A stretch of 64,000 bases of DNA from Lanius collurio (GCA_020086605.1 JACBWW010000095.1:638837-702836); one strand, 5' to 3'; shown: positions 1 to 13,900, numbered from the stretch's first letter. Numbers and translations: made by a program. Notes: generated by a model from the sequence alone, not told the origin.

Positions 1-1866
1 AAGTCCATCTGACAGAGCTGAGAGAGTTTAGATTCCAACTTGCTTAATGTTTCTTAAAAGACATGGGTTTGCATCCTTAATGCAATTCTGTCCCCAAATT
101 AATCTGCTCAGTATTTACAAGTTTAACAGCAGAAAACTCTTGGAGTCAATGTGCACTGAATGGAGCAAAGGCACTGAGAATCCTGTGTGCTCCCAGATAA
201 TTGTTGGGAATGGGGAATGTGAAGTCCGGGCTCTGTCAGCCCCAGCCCTGAACACAAACCTCTCTGTTCTCTGTTGAGAGAAGTGGGAAGCAGCTCCCAG
301 GGAATCAGCCCAGTCTCCTATTCCTGACTTTAAGTCAGGGTTCAGAGTGTGATTAAATCCCACCATTGCCCCAGTCCCATCCCTGCCCCAGTCCCATTGT
401 TCCCATCAGGGGTGCTCTGAACCCCAGTTTTGGTTGTGCCTTTGGTGAAGCGGAGCCCTGAGGAGCTGTTGTGTTATCAGTGAGTTTGTTATCAGGAGTT
501 ATCCTCTCCTTGCTCCTTAATTCCTTGGCTCTGTCCCTCTGTGCTGGTGCTGCCATTTTCTCCTCTCCTGTTTTACACTTCCATGTGGGTCAGAATTAAT
601 TTCGTCATCCAGCTCTGCCTTCCAGTCCAGATTGAACCCTCTGGAATTCCTCTCCTGTCACATTGCTCAGGAATAGCTATTTAAGCCTATTTTTTAAAGC
701 TACATCTCATTTCCTTTCTCTAAACTTCAAAAAAAGCATTTTAATCATATTTGGTATTGCAAATTCAGTTATTTCTATCTGTGTAATTATCCTCTCACTA
801 CCTAGAGTTCTAAAGTAATTAAAAAATGTTAAATGGAAGTATTAAATTAAAAATTAATGAGCAAGGTTGCCTTGTGGTTGGTGCCCCTCATCAGGTGTTG
901 CAGTGTAGGCTGGAGAAGCCTTGGGGTGGAGCTGATGTATTGAAAACTGGATTTTTTTTTGTGTGTAATGATAATTTTTGTGATGTGATTGTGCTCCTCT
1001 AAGAGGTGCAGACTGTAGCTTGTCTGAGGTGTTTGGGATCTAATGAGCCTGGATTAAATAAATGGCATTTCTGGGTTAAGAAGTCACAGCCTTGGCCACA
1101 AATAGCTCTTTTCCTTTAAGAATAAAAGCTTACTTGAAATACTAGGAGTGTTTCTTTTCACCCATCATACATGTCTGTAGTTATTTACACTCCTCAGATA
1201 CCATCTTAGAGTTTAAAAAAGGAGAAAAAAAATCCCCAAGCATACAGTTATATCTAACCCCCCCAGATAATTACATATGTGTTACAGTTGGTTTTATTCA
1301 TGTGCTATGAACCATTTCCATTAGTTTTTGTAAGCAGTGAACTGGAAAAAAATCCCCAAGTACCCCAAAGAGCAAAGAAATACAGGATAGAAACTAAAAT
1401 GTATTGCTGCAGTAATCATCACTGTCTGCTGAGTTTGATTATTACTTTATCTTGAATCCCTAAAGAAGAAAATGTCAGGCAGCCTTTGCTGGAATCAGAA
1501 TTTATGGGAAAACGGAGAGTAGGGAAGGCACCATTGGATCCTTGGTTTGTAAAGAAGCAAAAGGGGATGGGATAAAATCCCTATGGACATCCCACCTGGA
1601 AATCAGGAGGGAGGTGCTGGATGGGGTGGAACAGGAGGGGGATGGCACAGAAGGAATTTTAGGATAAGTTGGGGATGGCAGTGCCAGGAGTGAGTGGAGA
1701 CCTGGATTTGGTATGGGGTGAGAAAGTTGAATTTAATCGGGGAGGGAGGAGGCTCTGGGGGCTGTGGGGGTGGGATTCCTTCCTCTTCCCTGCAGCTGGC
1801 ATCTCTGGGGACGTGAGGCTGTGCTGCCAGCCCTCACTGCCCTGCTGGTGTTTTTCTCTCTCACAG
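1..1866. other. ALMS1 intron (5' of first exon seen), no confident gene
   Basis: This AT-rich sequence is presumed to be ALMS1 intron. No clear repeat family and no exon fitting the phase of the 1867 exon was found. A possible coding-like stretch at 1465-1548 is discussed under findings. Short A/T runs (for example near 950 and 1220) are ordinary. Confidence 0.5.
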
Positions 1867-1969
1867 AAATCCAGGAGAGCAGATTCTCCCCCTGCCTGCC
1901 CCTGCTGCTGAGCCCAGCCCAGGCCGAGACGTTCCTGCAGGGATCCCAGATGGATTTCGTTCCTCTGAG
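1867..1969 (+). CDS. ALMS1: ALMS1 exon w1 (first exon seen in window)
   Basis: The acceptor follows a pyrimidine-rich tract ending cacag at 1866; the donor GTGGGC is at 1970. The exon enters with two bases of a split codon and leaves two. It encodes [20 protein letters not shown] through QMDFVPLR. Identity rests on phase agreement with the next exon and a resemblance to the region before the large ALMS1 exon. This is the weakest ALMS1 exon call, because no neighbour upstream was found. Confidence 0.7.
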
Positions 1970-4900
1970 GTGGGCTGGGGTTCCTGGGCTGGCTCTTCCC
2001 CTGAGTGGCCAGGAGTGGTTCTGCATTGGACAGCTGGACAATGGCAGTTTCTGGGCACAGAAATGTGGGGGTTACACTGGTTTTGGGGTGTGTGGAGAGA
2101 AGGCACCTCTGGATTTTCCCTTCAGAAGAGTTGGAACAAGGGAAAACCAGGACCAGGCTCTTCTGAGCTTGTCATGCTGAGGTACCCCAGGAAAATGAGG
2201 GACTCCACCCTCTTCAACATCTCCATAGCTTTCTTAGATTCTGGAATAAACGTCATGAAATTTTAGGGACAAAAATCAGATTTTTGTATTTACAGGAGTA
2301 AAACATACACAGACAGTGTTGTGGTTTGGATATGCTGGAGCAATATGTGTGATTTAAAATACGAATTTGGGTTAAAATGCATAAAGAAAGAGCTGTTTTA
2401 GTAAAAGGCTTTGTCATTTTCATTTCAAGGCTCTCCACTTGCATGCAGTAATATTTATTAGGGTTTGAAGGTATGTTTAATATAAAGGAACTATTAATTA
2501 AGCAATCCCCAATATGAGTATCAGAACTTTATAGGAATTTGTTGCTTATCTGACACCTGGCTGCTTTTTATATTTATTTATTATTTAAAAAATAATGGAG
2601 ATAATGAAGTGACATAGGTGATTTGCATTAGTAAATCACAGGCAGGCTGAGATATTTGTAACTACATATTGCATGTTTTGCTCAGCTGATTTTATTTATT
2701 TATTTATTTAACTAATAACAGCCTGTCAGTAAAAAATATTTCAGTCCTAAGCAGGGTGAAAAATATTGCCATACTAAGTAGAAATTGAGATTATTATAAT
2801 ATTATTTTTGGGCCTTTATTTTATAGATCTTTGGTATTTCTTTACATTCATTCAGGTTTTGCCCCCATAAGGGATGTATTTGTGTGCATTTATGTGAATG
2901 TTGCTAGCCCCCAGTTGTTACCTGAAGTTCTTTTGCCTCTGATTTAAACCAGACATGTTGAAACAAAAGATATGATGAGAAATTCACTTGTCTTGCCCCT
3001 TCCAGAGGAATCCCGGATGTTTCTGGAGCATCCCTGGAGCGTTCGGAGCCTTCCCACGTCCATGGAAGTGCATCCCCGAGGGATCCAGCCCCTCCCAGTG
3101 AGCTCTGTGCTTCATCCCAGCATTCCCATCCCGTGGGACACGCGGATCCTGGAGCTGCTTCCCAGTCTGGGGGAGGCCTGGGCAGCGAGGAGGGCAGTGG
3201 GGCCGGTGCCAGTGGCACCGAGCAGGAGGCAGCGGTGCCCCGGAGCAGGGGGCATCCAGCACACCCCACTCCAGAGGAGGTGCTGGGAAAGGGGCTGGAG
3301 CAGCCCTGGAGCACAGCTGGGAAGGATGGATGCTCCCCCCCTGGCAGTGACGGCCCAGCTACTGGGTCTGAGCTTTCAGAGAAGGACAAGGAGGAATCCT
3401 CGTCCTCGGGAAACTCCTCCTACAGAACAGCACTGACCAAATTCTCGGAGAGTGAAAGGGGGATGCAGAAGGAAAAGGTGAAAGTGCCTGGGAGTGAGGC
3501 AGGAGTCCTGGAGAAGCAGGAAAGAGGAAAGAAGGTGCCTGAACTTGATTTGTCCAATAATTTCTCCGATGGCTTGAGGAGAGACCATTCTGAAAACTCA
3601 GATGCTCAAGACGTTCTTTGTGCAGCAGCTCCTGAGCCGGGCAAAGGAATGCTGGAGGCACACAGAGCAGAGTTGGAAGGCTCTGAGGGCTTGAGGCTCA
3701 GGGCTGCTCCTGGGGAACTGCAGGGAGCTCTCCTGGATCATCAGCAGGAGCAGCCATCAGGGAAACCAGGGAGAGAGGAGCTCGTCCCTGCTGTGGCAGG
3801 CACCGGGGCCTGGGTACCCAGCCAGCCTCAGGGGCCTGCCCCGGACACAGCTCCGGGCACCGAGGGATCCCCAGGGGCAGCAGAGCCTGCGGGAGGCAGG
3901 GATGAACTGACTGGGTCAGACTTCTCCATTGAGAGGGGCCACAAAGGCACAGAGATTTCCCCTTCCTTCAGTCTGGGGGCTGAGGGCTCGTTCTCCGTGC
4001 ACCTGCCTCATCCCAACTTTCAGTCCACTCCGGGGATATTCCTCAAGAAAACTGCTAAGGCAGAAGGACGTGGAGTCCTGGTGATCCCTTCGGACCTTCA
4101 GGCCTCTCCTTTGTGTTCAAATGAAGAAACCTCAGGGAAGTCCCCTGCTCATACCCCTGGATCCCTTGGGAAGCAACATCATCCCCAGAATGTTCCGAAA
4201 GAGACCTGTGAACATGTTGAGTCCTTGGAGCTGGAATCCCCCACCACTGGCAGGATCCAGTCCTTCCCATCGCTGAGTTTCATGGAGAAGGTGGGAGCTT
4301 GGAACGTGAGCCAGCCAGAGGAGGTTCCTGACGCCGTGAGCTCCTGTGTCCCAGGTGGATTTCCTCCTGGAAGGAAAGTCTCCAGTGCACTTGCCATGGC
4401 TCCAAGCAGTATTTTATCAGTACAGAAAAGCTCTGGAGGTCCCCAGGATTGTGCTGCTCCTTCCTGCAGGGAGACAGGTTCTCTGGGAAGTTTGCACTTC
4501 CCTCACGCAGACCCCCTGCTTGTCCCCGCTCTGAGCAGATCCCGGTCTGACAACGCCGTGAATGTTTGCAGCAGGAGCAGAGCCTGGGCTGGAGTTACCC
4601 CAGCAGCAAACCCTGCAGAGGCCCTGCAGCCTCCAGGAGAGAAGAGTCCTGCCTTGGGAGGGTTGGGCAGCATCTCAGGAGGCTGCACAGCACAAAAAGT
4701 TGTTCCTGGGTCTCGTGGTGAGGATGTGGAAGGTACTGCAAGGCGAAGCTCAGCCCCGGATGTGTTTGTGTCCAGTGTTGCTCAGCTCCCTAAAAAGGAT
4801 GGAAGCTCCCCAGCTGATGAGCAAAAGGATTGTGATGCTCAGGAAAATCAACCCCTCAGCCTAAATATTCCCACTGGCCACAACATCATGGACAGCTTTG

Positions 4901-7900
4901 GAGCCGTTTCCCTGGAGAGTCTGGATGTTCCTGTCAGTTCTGGGGAGCCTCAGGGGGCCCTGGGCTCTGCTCGGGGCTCCCTGGTGGTGTCCATGCCCTG
5001 CCCTGGTGCAGGAGGGGACACCTCCATTCCTGCTGGAGCAGCGCTGGAGACTCCAAAGAAAGAAGAGTTTAATATTGAAGAAAGGATACCAGTAAGTTTG
5101 GTTCTAATTTAAACTCTGGTCCCAGAGTTATCCATTTCTTTTCCCAGAGTTAACCGTTTCTTTTCCCAGAGCATTTTTTTCAGTTACACTTTTTTTCAGA
5201 GTTTTCCATTTGTTTGTCACTTTTCCATTTTCCCCCACTGCTCTTTTAGGAGAGGTTTTAATCACTACAGCCAAAATAAATGGTTTTACACAGGGTTGTG
5301 CTACAGTGAATTTCATCCATTATACTGGTTCAACTTATCTTAAATAGAGGTGGAAAAATGACTTTTAGTATTATTTGCTGTGGCCAAAGAAAGGATTGGA
5401 TATGGATGGGTAAGGTGGCTTGTCTTTCCCAGGGATAGCTGAGTGTCAGGGGAACAGGAGGAACATGAAATGTGAGCTGGTGGCTCTTTCAGAAGATCAG
5501 GTTCTCATGATCCAAAGGTGAGGTTCAGACTCAGGTGCTGAGTGAGGAGAGCAGTGGAGCTGCCTCCACCCCCCAGCTCTGCAGGAGCAGCAAACCCAAT
5601 ACAGCTCCTTGGAAATGAAATTCCTTTTTTTCTTATGAATTCTCATTTTGCTTGTTCACCATGTTCCAGTTTCTGAGGCCTCAATTCTGAGTTCTTGATG
5701 TGTTCCTCATAAAGGGTCTTCAGAGCCTCTTCATCCCTTCCCTGCTTTCCATCCTGCCTGGCTAATGCAGATTTCCCCCAGTTTGCAGTGCACTCCCAGG
5801 CAGTGGAGAGCACTGGGCAGCCACATTAAGTACAGTAACAGCTATTGAGGGGTAGAATGAGATGCAGATTTATGGTAATGACAGACATGTAATTATGCTC
5901 TGAGTAAGAGGCTGCTCCTCTCACAAGATGACTCCATAATCATCAGGTCTTTGGGAGTGTGCTCTGGAAGCTCTTTTCACTCTGCTGTCTTTGCAAACCC
6001 GTGGTGAAACAAATATAAATACTGTAGGGAGGGTGTTTAGATGAAATTCATGAGACAGAGAGATGATTTCTGTTCCTGCCTATAATTACACATTCTCCAG
6101 CCCAGTTCCAAGGAATTTTGCTCCCATAAATCCCTGGTAGGTAAAGGAGATCAGGTCACTTACCTGGCTGGTAATGTGTAAGTTTATACTAAACTCACAG
6201 GAAATGGAGTTGGTTGTGATGTTTGAGGTAATTGATTTAATTTTCCTGGCTAGTTTAGGACATAGTGTGGACAAGATGAAATTAATTTGCCCTACAGGTG
6301 ATGAAGTCAAGGGAAATTCTGGTTGGTTTTTTCCTGCATGTAATGTCTGTATGTAAACCAGCTCTGACAAAAGTGCTCCCAACTATTTGCCTTGAAGGCC
6401 TGAACAAACTTGTCCTAAAAACGAGGAGCTTCCCAGCTGCTGGCTTGAATTCCCAAGTCTGCCAGTGGTTTCTGTGTAGCATTTTTTGGGGAGGGAGAAG
6501 GTTTTTAACCCAAACCTTTGTGTTCTCCTCCCATCTGGGAAATGGAATTTTAAGCAGGTGAGGCTGAAGTTCAGCAGCCTGCCCTGAAGAATCCGAGTTC
6601 TCACTCCTGCAGTGTCCAGTGCTGAGGTGAAGGACCTCTGCCTGCCCAGGATCCATGGCCTTCTCTGAGTGTTTGTTCCTTGTTTTCCCAGGTCTACCTG
6701 CGGAACCTGGGCATCGAGCAGTCCCCTGGCACCATCCTGGCACCCTTCGTGTCCCGACGGCCCCTCCGGGAGCTGGAGTTCTCCCCTGTGGAGCTCAGGA
6801 CCCTGAGGGATCCCCTGGACACGCTGGCCAGGGCCCCTCCACAGGCACAGGGTATGGGGTTTGGGAGCCCTGGGGGAGCACTGACCTCACTCACCTGTGT
6901 GGTCAGGGCTGTTAGTGGGGTTGAGCTTCTCCCATCTCCAATAGATTTTGGCATTGGGATGTATCCAAACCTCTGAAAAGCTGCCTCCTCCAAGGGAACC
7001 AGGACTGTGGGGCAGCTGCCAGGCAGTGCAGGGACACTGTCTTTATTCCCTTTATTTCTCTGTGTACAAGAGTCCTTCAGAAGGACGTGGTTTGTATCTT
7101 GAGGTTGAAGGAACAGGACCAGACTTCTTCCTGGGAGAGGAATAAGTCTTGGTTTCTTTTTCATTCTGGGATTTCTTGGTGTGACAAAAAGTTGTCAGTA
7201 ATTTTATAACTGACCAGATCTGTTCCTAAGTCCATCATCATCAGCCAAATCAGAGTGGCCTTACCAGGGCTGAGTCCTTTCTGGGTGCAGAATAGAGTGC
7301 TCAGACAGTGTTAGGGTGGCCTTCAGGGCCTTGCCTCCATATCATTAAAATGTGAAAATGTGCATGAAAACTCCTTCCAATGTGTCACTTCCTGAGTGTC
7401 CTGGTTTGAGATTTGCACCTTGTACCCTGTGGGAAGGGCAGGTCTGGAGGCTCCTCACAAGGCCCTGTGTGACCTTTTCCATTCTGAGCTCAGCCCCCTG
7501 CACTGGCCGGGTTCTCTGACCAGAAAGGGTTAAATGTTCTCTTGTTTTCTTTTATGATTTTTCCCTTCTTCGAGGATTATGAGAGACCTGGCAACTTAAA
7601 CCACTTGGCTTTTGGGACAGGGGAAGATTTGTCCTCAGTAGAACCATGGAATCATTGAGGCTGGAGAAGCCCTCTGAGCCCATCCAGTCCAACCATCCCC
7701 AGCACTGCCAGGGCCACCCCCCTGCCCCATATCTGCAGGTGCCACATCCACAGGGCTCTGAAATCCCTCCAGGGGTGGGGACTCCTCTCCAGCCCTGGGC
7801 AGCTGTGCCAGGCCTGGAGAGCCTTTCCTTGGAGGAATTTTACTTTTGTAAACCGGGTTCATTTGGACATCGAAGCACCACTGGGTCATTTATCCAAGAG

Positions 7901-10900
7901 TGTTTATTTAAAATCCAATCTCAGCAGTTGTTCAAAAGCAAGGAACTTTAGTTATCAGGGAAAGGTTCTTCCCCCAGAGGGTGCTGGGCACTGCCCAGGC
8001 TCCCCAGGGAATGAGCACAGCCCCGAGGCTGCCAGAGCTCCAGGAGCGATGGGACAGCGCTGCCAGGGATACCCAGGCTGGGGTTGGTGGGGGGGTCTGG
8101 GCAGGAACAGGGGTGGGACTGGGTGATCCCATCCAACTCAAAATTTTCTATAGTTCTCTGGTAGGTTTTGCATTTTCTTTGATTTTTAGCTGAAATACCC
8201 GTGAGATCTTTCAGGAGACAATTCTCATGGAAATCTTAGTTCAAGTCTCATTCTAAGAACAGCATCCTAAATATTTTCCAGGATTTGAATTCTTCCCTCC
8301 CTTTATATGCCCTCTAGTACAAGAAGTATTTGCTGATGCCTCTGTGATCTGGAACTTTCAAATTCATGAGTGTTCTGTTCCTTTGTAGGTGAATTGCTGC
8401 CAGCCTTTGAGATGTCACACACAAGCTTTGACTCCGACATCTCCACTCTGAGCGTGTCCATTCCCGTGGAGTCCGAGGCTGGCTCGGATGTGCTGTCACC
8501 CCGGGAGTTCTGTCCCAGCTTCCCAGGGCTCTTTGGAGAGGCCCCAGTGAGGCAGGGCAGCGTGTCAGGGCCCCAGCTGGAGGTGGCTGCTCCAGGTCCC
8601 ACAGCCCGGGGTGCAGAGCGTTCCACGGGATCTGCTGGAGCAGAGCTGGACCAGCCCAGCTGCTCCTCGGGCAGGGAGAGTCCCCGGCTGGGTGGGAGGC
8701 GTGCTCAGGATCCTCCTGGTGACCGTGAGTCCAGGAGCTCGGACAGCAGCCTGCAGCAGTGGGCTGCTGGAATTTTGGCTGGAGTTGAGAATGAAATGGA
8801 ATCCGACAGAGGATCGCAGACCTCCAGTGTGGGAAGTGGGAGCAGCAAGAGGCAGGAAGGGGGTTCCCTGATGGGGTCTGGGGCCCTGCGAGAGCTCCGG
8901 GAGCTGCTGGCACAGGCAGAGGAGCTCGCTGCCAGCTGTGCTCATCCTGCCTCCCCCACAGCCTCCTGCAGAGAAACTGGGGAGTCTTCCCCAGCACTGG
9001 TTAGGAAGGAGGGTGGTCCCAAAGATTCCACGTTAGGGAAGGACTGGATCCCTCAGCTGCAGAAGAGACTGCTGTGGGATGAGGCCGCGACCCTGAGGGA
9101 TGTGCTGGGAGAGGGGCTGGGGACAGATCCTCTGGGTTCTGGCACCCGTCATCGTTTGGGATGGGGAAATCCTTTGGGTGTGGGTTTGCAGCGCAGTGAA
9201 GGGCTGAAGGGAATGGCCCAGGAGGCAAGGACAGGAAAATCGGGAAGGTCGGAGCCAGAAGGGTGCAGCAGCGTGGCCACAGACAGGAACCAGCCTGCCC
9301 TTGTGGGGCTGGCACAGAGCAGTGCCAGCAGCGAGCTCAGCTCCAGGACAGCTCCAGAGCTGGGCAGTCCCCCTCCCCTGGAGCCTCTGGGCAGCGTCCC
9401 TGCTGTCCTGGGGGGCTCCCGGAGCTCCTTGTCCCAGGATGGGGTGGCTTCAAGGGCAGGAGGGACGCGAGGGAGCGACGACAGCAGCAGTGGGGATTCC
9501 CTCAGTGCCCGTGTCAGGAGCCTCCTGGGGAACCCTCCACGCTCCTATCGGCCGGGCAGTGCCATGGGGGCATTCCAGAGCTTCCTGCCTGCAGCTGGGG
9601 CTGCCAGGATCCAGGCAGGGAGCGGCAGCAGCAGCGGGGATTCCCTGGCTGCCCGAGTCCGGAGCCTGCTGAGGGCTGGGTCTCCTGGGATTGATGCCAG
9701 CCGGATCCTGAGGAGTGCAGAGGAGCAGGAGAGGAAGATCCGAGGTAAGGACACGTCTCAGGTGGGTTTATCACGTGCTCTGTCAGAGGGCACATGTGGG
9801 ATTAGGTGTGGGTGTGAGGGATGGGATATGGGTGCAGGCAGAGCTGAGTCTGCTCCCTGCTTCAGAGGGGATTATTTGGTATTAGAATGAGAAGCTTTAA
9901 TGGGACAGGGCTTAAATGAGGGATGCTTCCCTGTAATCTTCTGTGCTGTGATAGAATAGGATGGAATTGAACTTAACCAGTTTGACAACCTTTTCCTGAC
10001 ATCAATGCAAGGAAGTATTTTGTCCACACAGGTATTATGTCAGGAATATGGGAAGGGATCTTGTGGGTGAGTTCTAAGTTGTGTCTGAGACTTACAAGGA
10101 TGACAGAACCAGGAAAGGGTCTTGGGTCCATCTCTCCAAATAAATGATTCAAAGAGCCGTTTTACATCATATTCCTGGTTGTTCCAGGAGCTCTGGAATT
10201 TGATGTGGTCTTTGGTTTCTTTTTTTGTCTTTGTTCTCTCAGTTGGGTTAACCAGAAATGCATGGCTTTGATTTTAAGTTAAAAACTATTCTCATTCACG
10301 AAATGGGAAAGGAAACCTCTCCTGGTTTGTGTTTTTGGCAGCCTGGGTGAAGCTGAAACTGGCCAGCCAGTCCCAGGAGTCTGGGCCAGACTGGGGTGAG
10401 GAGACCCAGCAAAGGATCAAGGGAATAAAGGCAGAGCTGCTTCCAAAGACCAGGAATGCTGCACAAGCCAAGGTACAAACCAGCTCAGGTTGGGGGAAAT
10501 GCTGCTGCACCTGCTCCTGCGAAGTTTTAGTGGGTTTTATGGTTTTCCCAGTCAGTTTGGGGTGGTTTGGGTGTGGGGGTAACAGCTGCAGATATCCCAG
10601 AGGAAGGGATGTGGGGGGGGAGTTGGTGTTGCTGTGAGAAAATTCCCTCAGCTCCTGGTTCTGGATTGGCTGGAGGAATTCTTTCCACAAAATATTTGTG
10701 GAGGTGCTGATTGTGCCTCAGAAACTCCTCCTCCTGTGGCAGGAGTTCAGTGTCCGTGGAACATCCTGGGGCAGTGGGAGTGTTTGCTGGGCTGCATCCC
10801 ACGTGGAGCTCGGCTTTGAAAGGCCCTTGGGGGCAGGAGGGAGGGAATTGTGCCTGGTCTGCTCAGAGGGCTGGGGCTGCACTGGGGCAGGATCACGCAG

Positions 10901-13900
10901 CAGGTGAGGAGGACAGGGGCAGGATCACCCAGCAGATGAGGGGGACAGGGGCAGGATCACCCTGCAGGTGAGGGGGGCAGGGGCAGGGTCACCCCACAGG
11001 TGAGGGGGACAGGGCAGGGTCACCCCACAGGTGAGGGGGGCAGGATCATCACCCTGCAGGTGAGGGGGCAGGGGCAGTCAGAGCGCTGCTTGCAGGGTGC
11101 TCCCACAAAGAGCTTGGGCAGTGTCTGTGGGTGCTGGGCTGGGGCAGAGGGCAGGGCTGAGGAGGTTCAGGCTCCTGCAGCTCTGATTTCCTGGGAGAAC
11201 TTGCCCTGGCACTGCCATGGGTTGTGCATCTCCTTTGGAATGTTTTGAGTTTGTGTACAAAATCCCTCTCTGGGCTACACTTTGTCTAAGCAGGAGTGTG
11301 TTACCTTTGTTTTCACTTCCAGTGTCCATTTTTGGCACTGCTCTGGTGTCTGGGGTGATTATGGCAGGATTTCTAGGGACTGGTGTCAGACAAGTGCCTT
11401 GAGCTTTAGGAACAGCTTCCTTTTTATCTTTTTCCTTGATTTTTTTCCTGTTTTCTCCTGCAGCCTGCCTGCCTCCCAGGAAAAGCAGCAGGGGTTGGTT
11501 TGTTTGTTTTAATTAAAAGCCTTGCATTAGAAGAGTGACAAACTGTGCTTCAGGAATACTCTGTGTTTAGGGCTTCTTTGAGTCAGGAGTGCTGGGAAGA
11601 GACAGGGCAGCTCCCAGAACTCACCAGGCCAAACTTCCCAGGTATTCCTAAACTGTTGGAATCTCTGGGCAGCTGGGGAAAAAGAAAGTGACCATTTTAT
11701 TAATATTTATTATACAAATAAATTATATAAAAATTAATATTTTAGAAATTCACATTTCTTAAAATTTAGATTATTTAAAAAGGAAAACCAAACACAATTG
11801 CAAAAGCAGAGGCCTCAAAGCTTTTTTTTCCCCCTCAACTTCTAGATTTTGTTTGGTCACAGCTTTGTCCCTAAGATGAACTCTGTGCAGTGTGGAACTG
11901 AGGATTTTACCTTTCTGTGACTCAGTGTCAGCTGGGGATTGTTTTATCCACATTTAGAGAAAAAAGAAATTCACCATAATTTTGCAAACTCAGTTCCCAA
12001 GAAATCTCTTTAGTTCAACGACAACACCTTGTGCTTTGATCTCGAAAATGTTTTTGCACTGCAATGTTTTTAATTTGAGATAAAAAATGGTTTGAATTTG
12101 CAAAGTGAAGGTGACTGGTTTTTTTTAATTGTACTTAAGATAAATGTACTTTTCCCTCCAAGCCAAACACTGTCACTGAAAAATACAGATTGTTCAGAAC
12201 TGCTGCACTTAAAAAAAACACAGCCAGGCAAAATAATCTCCTGTAAATTTAATGGGAACTGTTGTGTGCAGTAAGTGGGGAAGTCTTAGAGCCAAAGTGC
12301 CAGCCATCGACTTAAAAAGAATGGAACAAAGATTAGGAAAAGGCATTTTCCTTTTATGAAACTTTTAAGACTGAGAAAGACAAACTGTTCCTAATGCTCA
12401 ATCCAGCAGGATCCTTGTTCAGTGCCTGTGGGGCAGGTTTGGGGTGGATATTCTTTGGGAATGTTCAGACTCTCGTTTTCAGAGGTGACAGCTCAGGAAA
12501 TTGAGAGGCCACTGTGGCATTTTATTGTTTGCCACAGGAGCTGTGTGAAGTTTGTGGACAGAGGAAGGAGCAGGACACTTTGGGGAAGTTCTCTGGGATC
12601 TTTTACTTGGAAAGATTTTCCATCTTCTGAGGCAGTCAAGGGTCTCTGAGAGCTGTGTGTCACAGGCAGGGAAGAATCCTGTGGATTTCCCAGGTCTGGC
12701 TGAGCAGAGGGGTCCAGGAGGGGCCTGGAGTGGGCACAGACAGGGACTGCAAACGTGGCCGGGGGGGCTCAGCTGAAGAGGGGCTCAAACCCCAGGAATA
12801 TTCAACATGAATGGGCTGGGAGAACTGGGGGTGTTCCCCTGGAGAGGAGAAGGGTCTGGGGAGAACTTGAGCACATTCCAGGGCCTAAAGAGGCTCCAGG
12901 AGAGCTGCAGAGGGACTGGGGACAAGGGCTGGAGGGACAGGACACAGGGAATGGCTTCCCACTGGGAAAGGGGAGCTTGGGCTGGCAGCTTGGGAAGGAA
13001 TTCCTGGGGCTGGAATTGCCAGAGCAGCTGGGGCTGCCCCTGGATCCCTGGCAGTGCCCAAGGCCAGGCTGGACATTGGGGCTGGGAGCAGCCTGGGACA
13101 GTGGAAGTTGCCCTAGCCCATGGCAAGTTTGGAGTTGCTGTTGGATGTAAATACAAGTCCAGCATCCTGAACCTCAGGATTTTCCTCCTAAATTGAGGTC
13201 CTGATGCCCCCACCTGTATTTTATGGGTGCCAGATGCTCCCTCTTCCCTTTCCTGTAAGTTCCTTCCCCCTTGGTGCAGAGTTTTCCTCCACTCCCTGCT
13301 GTACTTTTCCACTCCTTGAGCTTTCTCACTTCTCCAGGAAGTTCAGGGAGTTGTAGCTCTAAATTTGCACTGCAGGCTCCTGTGGATCATATGGCACAGG
13401 GAGCTTTTTTGGAAGGATGACACATAACAAGCACAATAAAACATGTGAAAGGCTTGGGAAGATGAGTTTATCACAACTTCTGTGCCTGCTCTCGCTGGTG
13501 GGAGTTGCTCTGGATTACTTCAGGCCATTGAACTGGCACGTGGTGTGGGGAAGAGAAGTCTTGGGATCATCCCTGTGCTGGCACAGCTCTGCTCCCTGTC
13601 CCTGTGCTCTTCCACAGGCCCTTGCTGTCCCTCTTGGCTGTAGGAAATGCAGGAAGCCAAATAAACTGATTTGTTGCCTTAAAATCCATAAAAGAACAGA
13701 AAAGTGGGATAATGATCCAGGCCCTGCTGGAGTAGTTGCTCCTGTCATGACATCAGGGATGGGGAAAGGCTGGAACAGCTGTTGTGAAATACTTGTTTAT
13801 GTGTTTGGTTTACACCAAAAATGTTTCCCACTGCTTTTTGTTGCCAAATTCCCAGTAGCTGATGGGGATTTAATCACCCAGGGACCAGTGCTGCACTCCA

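Noticed and set aside
1764..2180. 138-codon plus frame treated as a complete gene
   Set aside because: Only 1867-1969 behaves as an exon (splice sites and phase); the rest is intron read-through.
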